64,000 bases of DNA from an uncultured Flavobacteriaceae bacterium. Its GTDB lineage: Bacteria; Bacteroidota; Bacteroidia; Flavobacteriales; Flavobacteriaceae. Positions 17,561 through 26,422 of this stretch are shown in pieces. Location of the stretch: positions 89,798 to 153,797 of the forward strand of contig CAJQMT010000015.1 in NCBI GenBank assembly GCA_905479475.1, given 5' to 3'. The translations under genes and the position numbers were made by a program. The number at the start of each line of letters is the position of its first letter. Within the stretch, counting starts at the first letter, position 1. A model generated the notes under the pieces. It searched no databases. It worked only from the letters and a program-made list of their open reading frames with translations, and was not told the DNA's origin.

Positions 17561-19903
17561 TTATCCGATGATTTTTAGTTTGGAGAATTTTAAAATGAGT
17601 TTCTTGACTCCCTGTTTTTCAAATCGAATTTCAGCCTTGACATCACCTCCCGTACCTTCCATTTTTAAAACTTCTCCTTTTCCAAAGCGTTGGTGTTCTA
17701 CAAAGTTACCGACCGTAATTTTGGAGTCGAACAAATTACCTGATGTATTTGTTTCACTTACTTTCTTAAAATTACTTGGTGGTTTGATCAATGATTTTTT
17801 GACGGTTTCTGAAGGTTGTTTGCGGACACTAGTTTTTGATCTCGATACTGGCTTTCTGTAACGAATGCGATCTTTTGGGATGTCGTCTTCAAACAAATTG
17901 CTGTCAACAAAATTGTTGGTCCTCGGTGCCAATCTTTTGGGTGTTAGGTATTCCAAATAACTCGCATCAATTTCTTCTAAAAAGCGACTGGGTTCTGCGT
18001 CTGTTAATTTTCCCCACCGATATCTTGTATTTGCATAACTGAGATATGCCTGTTGTTCAGCTCTTGTAAGTGCTACATAAAACAAACGACGTTCCTCTTC
18101 CAATTCACTTCGCGTATTCATGCTCATTGCGGAAGGGAATAAGGATTCTTCCATACCCACAATATAGACATAGGGATATTCCAGTCCTTTTGCCAAATGA
18201 ATCGTCATTAAAGAAACCACAGGTTCGTCATCAGGTTTGTCGCTATCTAGATCGGTTTTTAGGGCAACATCTTCTAAAAATACCGCCAACGAATCTTCTT
18301 GTCCCTTTTCTTTGGTATCGTCGATAAAATATTTGATTCCGTTCAAAAGTTCCTGCACATTTTCCACTTTGCTGATCCCCTCCGGAGTGCCATCTGCTTC
18401 TAAATCTTTTACAATTTTTACACGTTTTACAATGCTGTCAGCAATTTCAAAGGCATTCATTTTAAGCGATTCTATACCAAAAGCCTTGATCATTTCAGAA
18501 AAATCGCGGAGCTTATTTTTCGTCCCAGTATTTATTTTTAAATCAACTTTGTCAATATTGTTTACAATATCAATCATTGGACGTTTGTAGTGATTGGCAG
18601 CCAGTATCAATTTGTCAACCGTAGTTTGGCCAATGCCTCGGGCTGGATAATTGATAATGCGTTTCAAAGCTTCTTCGTCATTTGGATTGATCAAAATACG
18701 CAAATAGGAGAGGATGTCCTTGATTTCTTTCCGTTGATAAAAAGAAGTCCCACCATAAATTTTATAGGCAATCCTCTTTTTTCTCAAAGCATCTTCCATA
18801 GCTCTGGACTGTGCATTGGTTCTGTAAAGAATGCAAAACTTATCATTGGTGAGTTGGTGGTTCATTTTATTTTCAAAAATAGAATTTGCCACCCAACGAC
18901 CTTCTTCTCCGTCAGAAAGGGTTCGCATGATTTTTACTTTTTCACCTTCATTGTTAGCAGTCCATATTTCTTTGTCCAGTTTGGTTTTGTTGTTTTCAAT
19001 CAGACTGTTTGCAGCTTCGACGATGTTTTTTGAAGAGCGATAATTTTGTTCGAGTTTGAATGTTTTAACGTCTTCATAGTGTTTTTGAAAATTTAAAATG
19101 TTGTTGATATTCGCTCCTCGGAAAGCATAAATACTTTGAGAGTCGTCTCCGACAACGCAAATGTTTTGAAAACGATCTGCCAACGCACGAACAATCAAAT
19201 ACTGAGAATGATTGGTGTCTTGGTACTCATCTACCATCACATAGCGAAAACGGTCTTGGTATTTTGCCAAGACATCTGGAAAACGCGCGAGCAATTCATT
19301 GGTTCGAAGCAATAAGTCATCAAAATCCATAGCTCCTGATTTAAAGCAACGGTCGACGTATTCTTTGTAAATAGTCCCCATTTTTGGGCGGCTTGCCATG
19401 GTATCTGCCTCTTGTAATTCTGAATTATTTTGGTAGGCTTTTACCGTAATAAGGCTGTTTTTGAATTGAGAAATTCGACTGAGAACTTGTTTGGCCTTGT
19501 ATCTCTCTTTGTCCAAGCCTTGTTCTTTGATGATGGATCCGATTAGCTTTACAGAATCTTGTGTGTCGTAGATGGTAAAATTTGATGGAAAACCTAGTTT
19601 GTCTGCCTCGGAACGAAGAATTCTTGCAAAAACAGAATGGAAGGTTCCCATCCATAAATTTTTTGCCTCGCTCGCACCGACAACAGATGCAATACGCTCT
19701 TTCATTTCGCGAGCGGCTTTGTTGGTAAACGTTAGGATCAAAATATTAAAAGCATCGACGCCCTGTTGCATCAAGTGCGCAATGCGATAGGTGAGTACCC
19801 TCGTTTTTCCCGAACCAGCTCCTGCAATGATAATCATCGGACCTTCTTTCTGGAGTACTGCTTCTTTTTGTGAGGGATTCAATTGATCTAAATAATTTGC
19901 CAA
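17561..19903 (-). CDS. UvrD/PcrA-family superfamily 1 DNA helicase, TTG start
   Basis: A 780-residue 3'-5' helicase for nucleotide-excision and mismatch repair and removal of protein from DNA. Motifs in order: Q-motif LNPSQKEAV, Walker A IIIAGAGSGKTRVL, motif Ia TFTNKAAREMKER, motif II VDEYQDTN, motif III VGDDSQSIYAFRGA, motif IV-V LMTIHLAKGLEYPYV and motif VI FYVALTRAEQQAYL. The C-terminal tail carries the family's VGNFVEHQRFGKGEV tudor-like segment. The first conserved residues begin at a TTG (19901-19903, complement) with no usable ATG. UvrD, PcrA and Rep cannot be separated here. Confidence 0.93.
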   Translation of the reverse strand: MANYLDQLNPSQKEAVLQKEGPMIIIAGAGSGKTRVLTYRIAHLMQQGVDAFNILILTFTNKAAREMKERIASVVGASEAKNLWMGTFHSVFARILRSEADKLGFPSNFTIYDTQDSVKLIGSIIKEQGLDKERYKAKQVLSRISQFKNSLITVKAYQNNSELQEADTMASRPKMGTIYKEYVDRCFKSGAMDFDDLLLRTNELLARFPDVLAKYQDRFRYVMVDEYQDTNHSQYLIVRALADRFQNICVVGDDSQSIYAFRGANINNILNFQKHYEDVKTFKLEQNYRSSKNIVEAANSLIENNKTKLDKEIWTANNEGEKVKIMRTLSDGEEGRWVANSIFENKMNHQLTNDKFCILYRTNAQSRAMEDALRKKRIAYKIYGGTSFYQRKEIKDILSYLRILINPNDEEALKRIINYPARGIGQTTVDKLILAANHYKRPMIDIVNNIDKVDLKINTGTKNKLRDFSEMIKAFGIESLKMNAFEIADSIVKRVKIVKDLEADGTPEGISKVENVQELLNGIKYFIDDTKEKGQEDSLAVFLEDVALKTDLDSDKPDDEPVVSLMTIHLAKGLEYPYVYIVGMEESLFPSAMSMNTRSELEEERRLFYVALTRAEQQAYLSYANTRYRWGKLTDAEPSRFLEEIDASYLEYLTPKRLAPRTNNFVDSNLFEDDIPKDRIRYRKPVSRSKTSVRKQPSETVKKSLIKPPSNFKKVSETNTSGNLFDSKITVGNFVEHQRFGKGEVLKMEGTGGDVKAEIRFEKQGVKKLILKFSKLKIIG

Positions 19904-20085
19904 AATAATTTTTGTTTTTCAAATGAGTATTCGCAGGTCCTTTTCCTGAAAAAAACTTGTTCTGCTTATCTTTTCCAAAAATAAGTTTTCGTATGCTTTT
20001 CTACAATAAAAGTTATCGACATGTTTTTGAAATGTCTATGTTGTTTTGGGAGATATAATTTATAGAATGGTGGATAGAAAGAGAC

Positions 20086-20118
20086 AAAAAACTCCCAATC
20101 TTTGCGAAAGGGAGTTTT
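20086..20118 (-). terminator. Terminator after the cobalamin TonB receptor gene
   Basis: Arms ACTCCC and GGGAGT, extended by A/T pairs, with a T-rich tail on the minus strand. The flanking sequence 19904-20085 holds the upstream region of the UvrD gene and nothing else recognisable. Confidence 0.7.
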
Positions 20119-20163
20119 AGGAAGAATATCGAAAATGATACCTTTTTAACAGTTTTTTGAGAC

Positions 20164-22092
20164 TTAAAAATTTAATCTTAGCCCTAGGTTGTAATTTCTA
20201 CCCAAAGTTGTAAATCCAATTATTTCCTCAAATTCTGTGTCAAAAATGTTTGTTACTGAAGCAAATAATTTTAAATTTTCGTTTAGTTGGTGATTTGACG
20301 AAAAGTCAATTATTGAAAAGGCATTTAACGTAACATTTTCTGTTGAAAAGTCAGGCTTGAAATAAGTATCTCCTCTGCTGTCGTTAAAACGATAGCTTAC
20401 CAAAAAGTTTGTTTTTTCTTTCAAGCGGTAAGTGAAATTCGCATTAACTTTATTTTTAGGAATGCGAATAGCGTTGTTGTTGTGGTCTGTATATGTATAG
20501 TTTGCATCAAATGAAAAGTTGTTTTGGAAATTGTATTTTACACCAATTTCCACACCGTTAATTTTAGCTTTTCCCTGGTTGATAATTTTGGATAGGGTAG
20601 TGCTGTATCCAATGATATTTTCCACTTCTCTTTTAAAATAGGTAAAATTGAATAAAAATTCATTTATTTTAGATTCAATACCCGCTTCGTATGTCAAGCT
20701 TTCTTGAGGTTCCAAGTCAACATTCCCCCAGCTGGCATAAAGGTCTTGTAGGGAAGGTGCTACAAAAGCAGTGCTGTAAGAGGTAAATATTTTTGAATAA
20801 TTTGTTTCCTTGTGTTTGAATGTAAAAGAAGGATTGATATTGTAAACGAAATGATTTCCGTATTTGTTGTGCGAATTTAAACGTCCTCCTGTGTTGATAT
20901 TTAGTCCATATGAAGAGATATAAACAATATTTACATAGGGGTCTGAAATAGTTGTTTTGGCTTCTTCCGTATAGATGTTTTTTTGAAGCATTGAAGATCC
21001 CCATGGTGTACTATAAGTTTCAATGGTATTGTTTTGGTAGTTGTAACCGAGTATCGCAAATAATTCTGGGGAGAATTTATGCTTTACAAAGGCGTCAATC
21101 ACACGGCTTTTCCCTTCGTTTTTTGTTGGGGATGTTGTTTTCTCTCCATTTGAATTATACTGGTTGTAACTTGCATTTATTTGGATGATTCCTTTTTCGT
21201 ACGTGTAAGTAGGACTAAGTCCAATTCTATAATTTTCATTGACTGCCTCGTTTGAAGCGTCTATAAACGAACCTCCATCGTAATTATAGGTAAAGGTATT
21301 GTAGTTTGAAAAAGCGGATAAGTTAAAAGATTCGAACACTTTATAATTCATGTTTAGTCCTAGGTTGAGCCTCGAAAAAGGGTCTTCTTTAAATTCTGAC
21401 ATATCACTAGTGGCTGGCTTTGCTGCTGATACTCCTTTTGATTCTTGATTTCCAATAACTAGAGAATAGTCGAATTTATTTAGGCTTCCACTTAGGTTCG
21501 CATTACTGGTAGAAATAAAACCGCTATTTGAAATATTTTGCGTTTTTCGAGTCCCAAGGGTGGTATTTATGACTGTATGAACTTTTTCTTTGCTTGGTCT
21601 TTTGAGTTGGATATTTATTACTGCCGTAGCTGCACCTGATCCGTATAATGTACTTGCTGCACCTTTGATGATTTCTATCGATTCCACCATATCTAAGTTT
21701 AGTAGACGTAAATCGTAATTGTTTTGAAGTGGGTCTACAACTTGCATACCATCAATCAATATCGCTACTTCATTACTTCGTCCCCCTCGGATATAGTAGC
21801 CAAGGTTTTGACCCGCATTTCCTCTACTTCCACCAATTTCAATACCTGCAACGGAGTTTAGTAAATCAACGATGCTTTTGCCTTGATTTTGTTCAATTTG
21901 TTCCACTGTAATTTGATGAACTACCTTTCCAGAATTTTCTTTTTTGATTTCGAAGCGAGAGTCGGTGATTACGACTTCTTCCAATACTTCTACTTCTTGT
22001 TTTTTTTCTGTTTCTTTTTTTTCTTGAGCAGAAACGGAGCTAATAGCACATAATAATGCCAAGGCACTTAAATGAAATACTTGTTTTTTCAT
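20164..22092 (-). CDS. TonB-dependent outer-membrane receptor, probable cobalamin uptake (BtuB-like)
   Basis: A 642-residue outer-membrane receptor. It has a signal peptide ending near SVSAQ, a TonB-box-like segment (VLEEVVITDSRFEI), a plug domain (GKSIVDLLNSVAGIEIGG and the VESIEIIKGAASTLYGSGA motif) and a 22-strand-type barrel ending in an aromatic residue (LGLRLNF). The length fits BtuB rather than larger SusC-type receptors. A cobalamin riboswitch sits directly upstream, which is the main evidence for vitamin B12 or a related corrinoid as substrate. Expression should fall when B12 is plentiful (established for this riboswitch class). Confidence 0.92.
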   Translation of the reverse strand: MKKQVFHLSALALLCAISSVSAQEKKETEKKQEVEVLEEVVITDSRFEIKKENSGKVVHQITVEQIEQNQGKSIVDLLNSVAGIEIGGSRGNAGQNLGYYIRGGRSNEVAILIDGMQVVDPLQNNYDLRLLNLDMVESIEIIKGAASTLYGSGAATAVINIQLKRPSKEKVHTVINTTLGTRKTQNISNSGFISTSNANLSGSLNKFDYSLVIGNQESKGVSAAKPATSDMSEFKEDPFSRLNLGLNMNYKVFESFNLSAFSNYNTFTYNYDGGSFIDASNEAVNENYRIGLSPTYTYEKGIIQINASYNQYNSNGEKTTSPTKNEGKSRVIDAFVKHKFSPELFAILGYNYQNNTIETYSTPWGSSMLQKNIYTEEAKTTISDPYVNIVYISSYGLNINTGGRLNSHNKYGNHFVYNINPSFTFKHKETNYSKIFTSYSTAFVAPSLQDLYASWGNVDLEPQESLTYEAGIESKINEFLFNFTYFKREVENIIGYSTTLSKIINQGKAKINGVEIGVKYNFQNNFSFDANYTYTDHNNNAIRIPKNKVNANFTYRLKEKTNFLVSYRFNDSRGDTYFKPDFSTENVTLNAFSIIDFSSNHQLNENLKLFASVTNIFDTEFEEIIGFTTLGRNYNLGLRLNF

Positions 22093-22154
22093 TTTTAAAT
22101 GATTTTTTGATTAAAAAATAATCAGGAAAATTATAAGCATAGAAAATCTATACT

Positions 22155-22177
22155 CAAACTTTTCTCCCGAAAGTTTG
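22155..22177 (-). promoter_or_regulatory. Leader hairpin, candidate expression platform of the riboswitch
   Basis: Arms CAAACTTT and AAAGTTTG around seven bases lie between the B12 box and the receptor start. This could be the switching hairpin; no long T-run follows, so translational control is possible. Confidence 0.35.
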
Positions 22178-22189
22178 AACTTTGTTGAA

Positions 22190-22365
22190 AAAGGCAGGTC
22201 TCCTGGCTTGCGTCTTGTTGCTACCTTCCCATGAGAATCACAGTGGTGTAAAGAGTACAACAAGCATCAAAATAATTTTGACTAAGCTTACAGTTGCGGG
22301 GACAGCTCTCGTTTTGAACGAGATTCCCTTTTAATCTCATTTCGATAACCTGAAATGAGAACCAA
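22190..22365 (-). promoter_or_regulatory. Cobalamin (B12) riboswitch
   Basis: On the minus strand the aptamer shows the conserved blocks in order: AAAAGGGAAT, GCTGTCCCCGCAACTGTAA, CCACTG, GGGAAGG and the B12 box AGCCAGGAGACCTGCC (22208-22193). The 5' stem pairs TCTCATTTC with GAAATGAGA. It lies between the cytosolic binding-protein gene and the TonB receptor and would control the receptor. The 5' boundary is approximate. Confidence 0.93.
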
Positions 22366-22408
22366 ATTCGATGCGAAATTAGGAACTATATTTGGACTGA
22401 CAATTTTT

Positions 22409-23329
22409 TTAAGTGAAAAATGGAACAAATTTTGATTTCAATCTATTTGAAACGTTGCAAATGGTTGGATGAAAAAGATGTGCCAACACTTCAATTCCAT
22501 CGACTAGTGTGCTTGCCGAGGATTGCGTGAAGAGATCAAAGTCAGCGATAAAAATCTGTTTGTTTTGAACTGCTCGCAACGAAGCCCATTCTTTTTTTTC
22601 TTGCAAGAATTTCATGTCCTTTAATGTGCGTTTGATGGAGTATCCGCAAGGAGCAATGACTAAAACTTCGGGGTCGTATTTTACAATTTTTGCCCAATCA
22701 ATCACAATGCTGTCGCCAGAAGGGTGTGACAATAAATCAATGCCACCAGCATAGCCTATTTGGTGAGGAATCCAGTGACCGCAGTTGAACAACGGGTCAA
22801 TCCACTCTAGCAATAGTACGCTCTTCGCTTGTACTTGAGCGGCACGTTGCTTGTCTATGATCGCTGTAATTCGCGCATGCAAATTGTCGATATAGCTTTT
22901 TCCAATACTTTCTTTTTTCAAAGCTTTGGCAATGGTCATGGCATTGTCAAAAACGTCCGCCAAGGAATTGGGTGTAATGGAAATCAATTCGGGTGTTTTT
23001 TCTAGTCTGTGTAAAGAAGCCTCCACACAATGGGTATCGATTTGACAAACATCACACACATCTTGTGTGAAAATAATATCTGGCGCAATGCTCTCTAAAA
23101 CAGGTTCATTTACAAAATACAAGCTTTCTCCCGTGGCTTTGCTTTGAGAAAAAATTCGGTTGATTTCATCGCTTGTATAGTCTTTGTCTTCCAATACACA
23201 GTTTACGGCTACTTGCTTTTCTTTCAAGGCAATTTGTGGACATTCGAAAGTAATGCCGTCCAAATATTTTTGAAGATTCATGTCGTAAATCATTTGCGTA
23301 ACCGCAGGCATAAAGGAAGAGACTTTCAT
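22409..23329 (-). CDS. Cytosolic cobalamin-binding-type protein (TroA/BtuF fold, no signal peptide)
   Basis: A 306-residue protein with the periplasmic-binding-protein (TroA/BtuF) fold: SFMPAVTQMI, a helical backbone in the middle, then LLEWIDPLFNCGHWIPHQIGYAGG and DPEVLVIAPCGY. It has no signal peptide or lipobox, so it should be cytosolic, unlike BtuF. A cysteine cluster FTQDVCDVCQIDTHC follows the first lobe. Such proteins are usually annotated cobalamin-binding in flavobacteria. It is the gene just upstream of the riboswitch and B12 receptor on the same strand, supporting a corrinoid role; what it does in the cytosol is unknown. A TATTTTTG box lies upstream (23361-23354, minus). Confidence 0.8.
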   Translation of the reverse strand: MKVSSFMPAVTQMIYDMNLQKYLDGITFECPQIALKEKQVAVNCVLEDKDYTSDEINRIFSQSKATGESLYFVNEPVLESIAPDIIFTQDVCDVCQIDTHCVEASLHRLEKTPELISITPNSLADVFDNAMTIAKALKKESIGKSYIDNLHARITAIIDKQRAAQVQAKSVLLLEWIDPLFNCGHWIPHQIGYAGGIDLLSHPSGDSIVIDWAKIVKYDPEVLVIAPCGYSIKRTLKDMKFLQEKKEWASLRAVQNKQIFIADFDLFTQSSASTLVDGIEVLAHLFHPTICNVSNRLKSKFVPFFT

Positions 23330-23462
23330 TGCATAAGGAATTAAATGTTATGTCAAAAATAAGAGGAATTGAAAGATATTGCTTTCTTTTTTTAGAAAAT
23401 TAAAAAAATGGTTCAATCTTTGCACAACTGTGATATTTTGTAATTTTCTTAAATCTTGAAAG

Positions 23463-24569
23463 ATGAAAAAATTAATGGCACTTCTTTTGTTGACTTTTCT
23501 TCTGGCATGTGTGCCAACACAAGAAAAAAAAATCCAAATTTCGGGCAATACCTATGCAAGAGGTTTTTCGATTACAATGCATCAAGGTTATAAAAAAATA
23601 GTTATTTACAATACATTCACAGCAAAAGGACAGGAGTTTTTATTGGTTCCTAAGACAGAAATAAAAAAAATTGATACAGATTTGACGATTTTGCGAACAC
23701 CGCTGGAGAGCATCGTCCTGACTTCTTCCTCTCATGTTCCTTATTTAGAATTGTTGGATGAAGAAAGCGCTTTGGTGGGCTTTCCGAATACAGATTTCAT
23801 ATCCTCTCCCAAAACAAGAAAGTTGATTGATTCAAATAAAATACGAGATTTGGGAACTTCTGAGAATTTGAATACTGAAATTTTGTTGTCTTTGAAACCA
23901 GATTTGTTGATGGGGTTTGCTGTTGGTAAAATTAGTAAATCTCTTGAATTAGTGGGAAAAAATGGAATTCCCGTACTTGTGAACAACGATTGGCAAGAAG
24001 AAACTCCTTTGGGAAGAGTGGAGTGGCTGCGTTTGTTCGGGGCTTTGTTTGCAAAAGAAGCAATTGCGAATCGTATTTTCAAAGAAATTGAAAATGAATA
24101 TTTGAGTGCTCAAGCCATTGCTAAAAAGGCAGCTAAAAGACCAACTGTATTATCGGGTTCTATTTTCCAAGATGTTTGGTATTTGCCGGCGGGACAAAGT
24201 TTTATGGCAACTTATTTCAAAGATGCAAACACAGATTATATGTGGGCAGATTCGAAAGGAACTGGTAGTTTGTCCTTGAATTTTGAAAATGTATTGGAGA
24301 AAGCACAGCACGCAGAATTGTGGATTGGTTGCAGTTTGCACGAGCACAAAGGGCAGCTGCTCGAAGAAAACGAACATTATCAAAAATTCAGGCCTTATCA
24401 ACAAAGTTCAATTTACACCTATGGCAAATTGAGAGGTGAGAAAGGAGGATTGTTCTTTTTTGAATTGGGACCTATTCAGCCACATGTCGTTTTAAAAGAT
24501 ATTATCAAAATTGCGCATCCTGAACTATTGCCAAATTATAGCCCTTATTTTTTTAAAGAATTGGATTAA
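23463..24569 (+). CDS. ABC-transporter substrate-binding lipoprotein (FecB/BtuF-like)
   Basis: A 368-residue periplasmic binding protein anchored by a lipidated Cys in the LLTFLLACVP lipobox. The two-lobed class III binding fold is suggested by LRTPLESIVLTSSSHVPYLELL, NTEILLSLKPDLLMGF and LAQ-type central helix sequence. Iron-siderophore, haem and B12 binding proteins share this fold. Its divergent placement from the cytosolic B12-type protein and closeness to the B12 receptor favour a corrinoid ligand (inference). No permease or ATPase gene is nearby, so it must work with components encoded elsewhere. The CDS is an isolated unit, followed by an unrelated isomerase. Confidence 0.82.
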   Translation: MKKLMALLLLTFLLACVPTQEKKIQISGNTYARGFSITMHQGYKKIVIYNTFTAKGQEFLLVPKTEIKKIDTDLTILRTPLESIVLTSSSHVPYLELLDEESALVGFPNTDFISSPKTRKLIDSNKIRDLGTSENLNTEILLSLKPDLLMGFAVGKISKSLELVGKNGIPVLVNNDWQEETPLGRVEWLRLFGALFAKEAIANRIFKEIENEYLSAQAIAKKAAKRPTVLSGSIFQDVWYLPAGQSFMATYFKDANTDYMWADSKGTGSLSLNFENVLEKAQHAELWIGCSLHEHKGQLLEENEHYQKFRPYQQSSIYTYGKLRGEKGGLFFFELGPIQPHVVLKDIIKIAHPELLPNYSPYFFKELD

Positions 24570-24636
24570 GTATTCTGGATTTGTTCTTGTGAGTTGATTT
24601 GGTCATTTCAAAAGGTTGTTTCTATAAAAACATGTA

Positions 24637-24667
24637 TTTGCACATCCTTAGAATATGACTATCTTTG
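24637..24667 (+). promoter_or_regulatory. Promoter of the cyclophilin-FKBP gene
   Basis: TTTG at 24637-24640, 19 bases, then TATCTTTG at 24660-24667: a textbook Bacteroidota promoter. It overlaps an upstream in-frame ATG at 24655 and so excludes it as the start. Confidence 0.8.
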
Positions 24668-24687
24668 CGGCTCTAAAAACAACAAAA

Positions 24688-25620
24688 ATGAACAACGGAT
24701 TATACGCTAAGTTTCATACTAGCAAAGGGTCTATTTTGGTAGACTTGACTTTTGAAAAAACACCAGGAACAGTAGGGAACTTTGTTGCCTTGGCAGAAGG
24801 AAATATGGAAAATGAGGTCAAGCCTCAAGGAAAGCCCTATTACGACGGGTTGAAATTTCATAGAGTAATTGCAGATTTTATGATTCAAGGAGGATGTCCT
24901 CAAGGAACAGGAACTGGAAATCCGGGGTATAGTTTTGACGATGAGTTTCATCCTGAATTAAAACACGACAAACCAGGCGTATTGTCTATGGCAAACTCTG
25001 GTCCTGCAACAAATGGAAGCCAGTTCTTTATCACACATGTTGCAACACCGTGGTTGGACAATAAACATACAGTGTTTGGTTTTGTGGTGGACGGCCAAGA
25101 AATCGTGGATGCGATTGCGCAAGACGATTTGATTGAGCGTCTTGAAATTGTAAGAATAGGAGAGGCAGCAGAGGCTTTCAATGCTATCGAAGCATTTCGT
25201 GTGTTTGAAGGATCGAGAGAAAAAAGAGTTGCAGAAGCAAAAGCAGCTCAAAAAGCAAAATTGGACGAAGTAGCTGCAGGTTACGATGAAACTCCAAGTG
25301 GATTGCGTTATAAGATTTTACAAAAAGGAGACGGTCAGCAAGCGACAAAAGGTGCGGGTGTGTCTGTGCATTACAAAGGGCAGTTGCTCGATGGAACGGT
25401 GTTTGACTCTTCTTACAAAAGAAAACAACCGATAGACTTCAATGTTGGGGTTGGACAAGTAATCAAAGGTTGGGACGAAGGAATTCAATTGCTCAAAGTA
25501 GGCGATAAGGCTCGTATGGTCATTCCTTCTGATTTGGCTTACGGCTCGGCAGGCGCTGGTGGCGTTATTCCCCCGGATGCTACTTTGATTTTCGATGTAG
25601 AATTGGTGTCTGTAAACTAA
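24688..25620 (+). CDS. Cyclophilin-FKBP fusion peptidyl-prolyl isomerase
   Basis: A 310-residue protein joining two unrelated proline isomerases. Residues 1-175 are a cyclophilin domain: FHRVIADFMIQGG (catalytic Arg), GSQFFITH and WLDNKHTVFG. A short Ala/Lys/Glu-rich linker follows, then an FKBP domain (about 205-310) with VHYKGQLLDGTVFDSS, GWDEGIQLLKVGDKARMVIPSDLAYG and IPPDATLIFDVEL. No signal peptide is present, so it should be cytoplasmic. The ATG at 24688 is chosen because the promoter lies just upstream. Both active sites look complete, suggesting a folding enzyme covering two substrate classes. Confidence 0.93.
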   Translation: MNNGLYAKFHTSKGSILVDLTFEKTPGTVGNFVALAEGNMENEVKPQGKPYYDGLKFHRVIADFMIQGGCPQGTGTGNPGYSFDDEFHPELKHDKPGVLSMANSGPATNGSQFFITHVATPWLDNKHTVFGFVVDGQEIVDAIAQDDLIERLEIVRIGEAAEAFNAIEAFRVFEGSREKRVAEAKAAQKAKLDEVAAGYDETPSGLRYKILQKGDGQQATKGAGVSVHYKGQLLDGTVFDSSYKRKQPIDFNVGVGQVIKGWDEGIQLLKVGDKARMVIPSDLAYGSAGAGGVIPPDATLIFDVELVSVN

Positions 25621-25757
25621 ATTTTAATAAAGAGTGGTTTTAGATTTATGAGAGTTCACTCTTTGAAATTTAAAACTTTTGACGGTGATGGTATCCAAGG
25701 ATTTTTATTTTTTAAAAAAAGTGATTTCAACTTTTTCGGAACCAAATACTTACAGAA

Positions 25758-25794
25758 AAGAAGGTGTGTTCTTTCAAAAAACACCTTCTTTTTC
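25758..25794 (+). terminator. Terminator between the isomerase and tRNA-Gly
   Basis: Arms AAGAAGGTGT and ACACCTTCTT with a T-rich tail. A second, weaker hairpin (AAAGAGTG...CACTCTTT, 25629-25664) lies just past the isomerase stop. Confidence 0.7.
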
Positions 25795-25824
25795 TTGTAA
25801 GAACAAAGAAAGAAAGTATCTTTG
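25795..25824 (+). promoter_or_regulatory. Promoter of tRNA-Gly
   Basis: TTG at 25795-25797, 19 bases, then TATCTTTG at 25817-25824, starting about 15 bases before the mature tRNA. It overlaps the tail of the preceding terminator. Confidence 0.65.
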
Positions 25825-25839
25825 TAGTGCAATACCAAT

Positions 25840-25912
25840 GCGAAAGTAGCTCAGTTGGTAGAGCGTCAGCCTTCCAAGCTGAATGTCGCCGGTTCGAACC
25901 CGGTCTTTCGCT
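25840..25912 (+). tRNA. tRNA-Gly (anticodon TCC)
   Basis: Cloverleaf of 73 bases: acceptor GCGAAAG/CTTTCGC, D-arm AGCTCAGTTGGTAGAGC, anticodon stem TCAGC/GCTGA with loop CTTCCAA, T-arm CCGGTTCGAACCCGG. The loop reads TCC, decoding GGA and GGG. The CCA end is not encoded. An own promoter and terminator flank it. Confidence 0.95.
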
Positions 25913-25914
25913 CT

Positions 25915-25949
25915 AAAACTCCTTACAGAATTGTGTAAGGAGTTTTTTT
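25915..25949 (+). terminator. Terminator after tRNA-Gly
   Basis: Arms AAAACTCCTTAC and GTAAGGAGTTTT around eight bases, followed by further Ts. Confidence 0.85.
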
Positions 25950-26078
25950 ATATCCTTACGATACGTTGCCTGTTTTTGCAGTTTCATTTTTAATGAATTT
26001 TAATTGATACTTTGTTAAAAATGAACTCGGTTTATTTTTCAGGTTGACATAGAAGAGATATCTAGATAGTAGGTATAA

Positions 26079-26104
26079 AAAAAGCCTTCTTAAGAAGGCT
26101 TTTT
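26079..26104 (-). terminator. Terminator abutting tRNA-Lys
   Basis: A perfect inverted repeat with 13-base arms, core AAGCCTTCTT/AAGAAGGCTT, followed by Ts on the minus strand. It starts at the last base of the encoded CCA, so it terminates the Lys-Tyr-Lys transcript at the mature 3' end. Confidence 0.8.
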
Positions 26105-26179
26105 GGTGACCGGGCTGGGGCTCGAACCCAGGACCCTCTCCTTAAAAGGGAGATGCTCTACCAACTGAGCTACCAGGTC
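26104..26179 (-). tRNA. tRNA-Lys (anticodon TTT), copy 1
   Basis: Minus-strand cloverleaf: acceptor GACCTGG, D-arm TAGCTCAGTTGGTAGAGC, anticodon loop CTTTTAA, T-loop TTCGAGC, and an encoded CCA. Pair 5-68 of the acceptor is T-C, a mismatch also present in copy 2. The 73-base body is identical to copy 2. Confidence 0.93.
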
Positions 26180-26204
26180 GTTTGCAAAAAAAAAAGGAAA
26201 TTTG

Positions 26205-26285
<81 letters not shown>

Positions 26286-26323
26286 AAAATTTCAATAAAA
26301 GGACGTTTTGTTTTAAAAACTTG

Positions 26324-26396
26324 TGACCGGGCTGGGGCTCGAACCCAGGACCCTCTCCTTAAAAGGGAGATGCTCTACCAACTGAGCTACCAGGTC
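26324..26396 (-). tRNA. tRNA-Lys (anticodon TTT), copy 2
   Basis: Same 73-base sequence as copy 1, including the 5-68 T-C mismatch, but without an encoded CCA. It is the first gene of the Lys-Tyr-Lys transcript on the minus strand. Confidence 0.93.
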
Positions 26397-26422
26397 GTTT
26401 ATTTCCTCCTTTTTTGCGGGTG

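Noticed and set aside
23401..23462. Fur or B12 control element before the lipoprotein binding-protein gene
   Set aside because: No palindrome or second B12 box is visible; only a poor AATCTTTG promoter-like match.
24655..24687. Earlier in-frame ATG for the cyclophilin-FKBP gene
   Set aside because: It overlaps a textbook TTTG-N19-TATCTTTG promoter, so it would lie before the transcription start.
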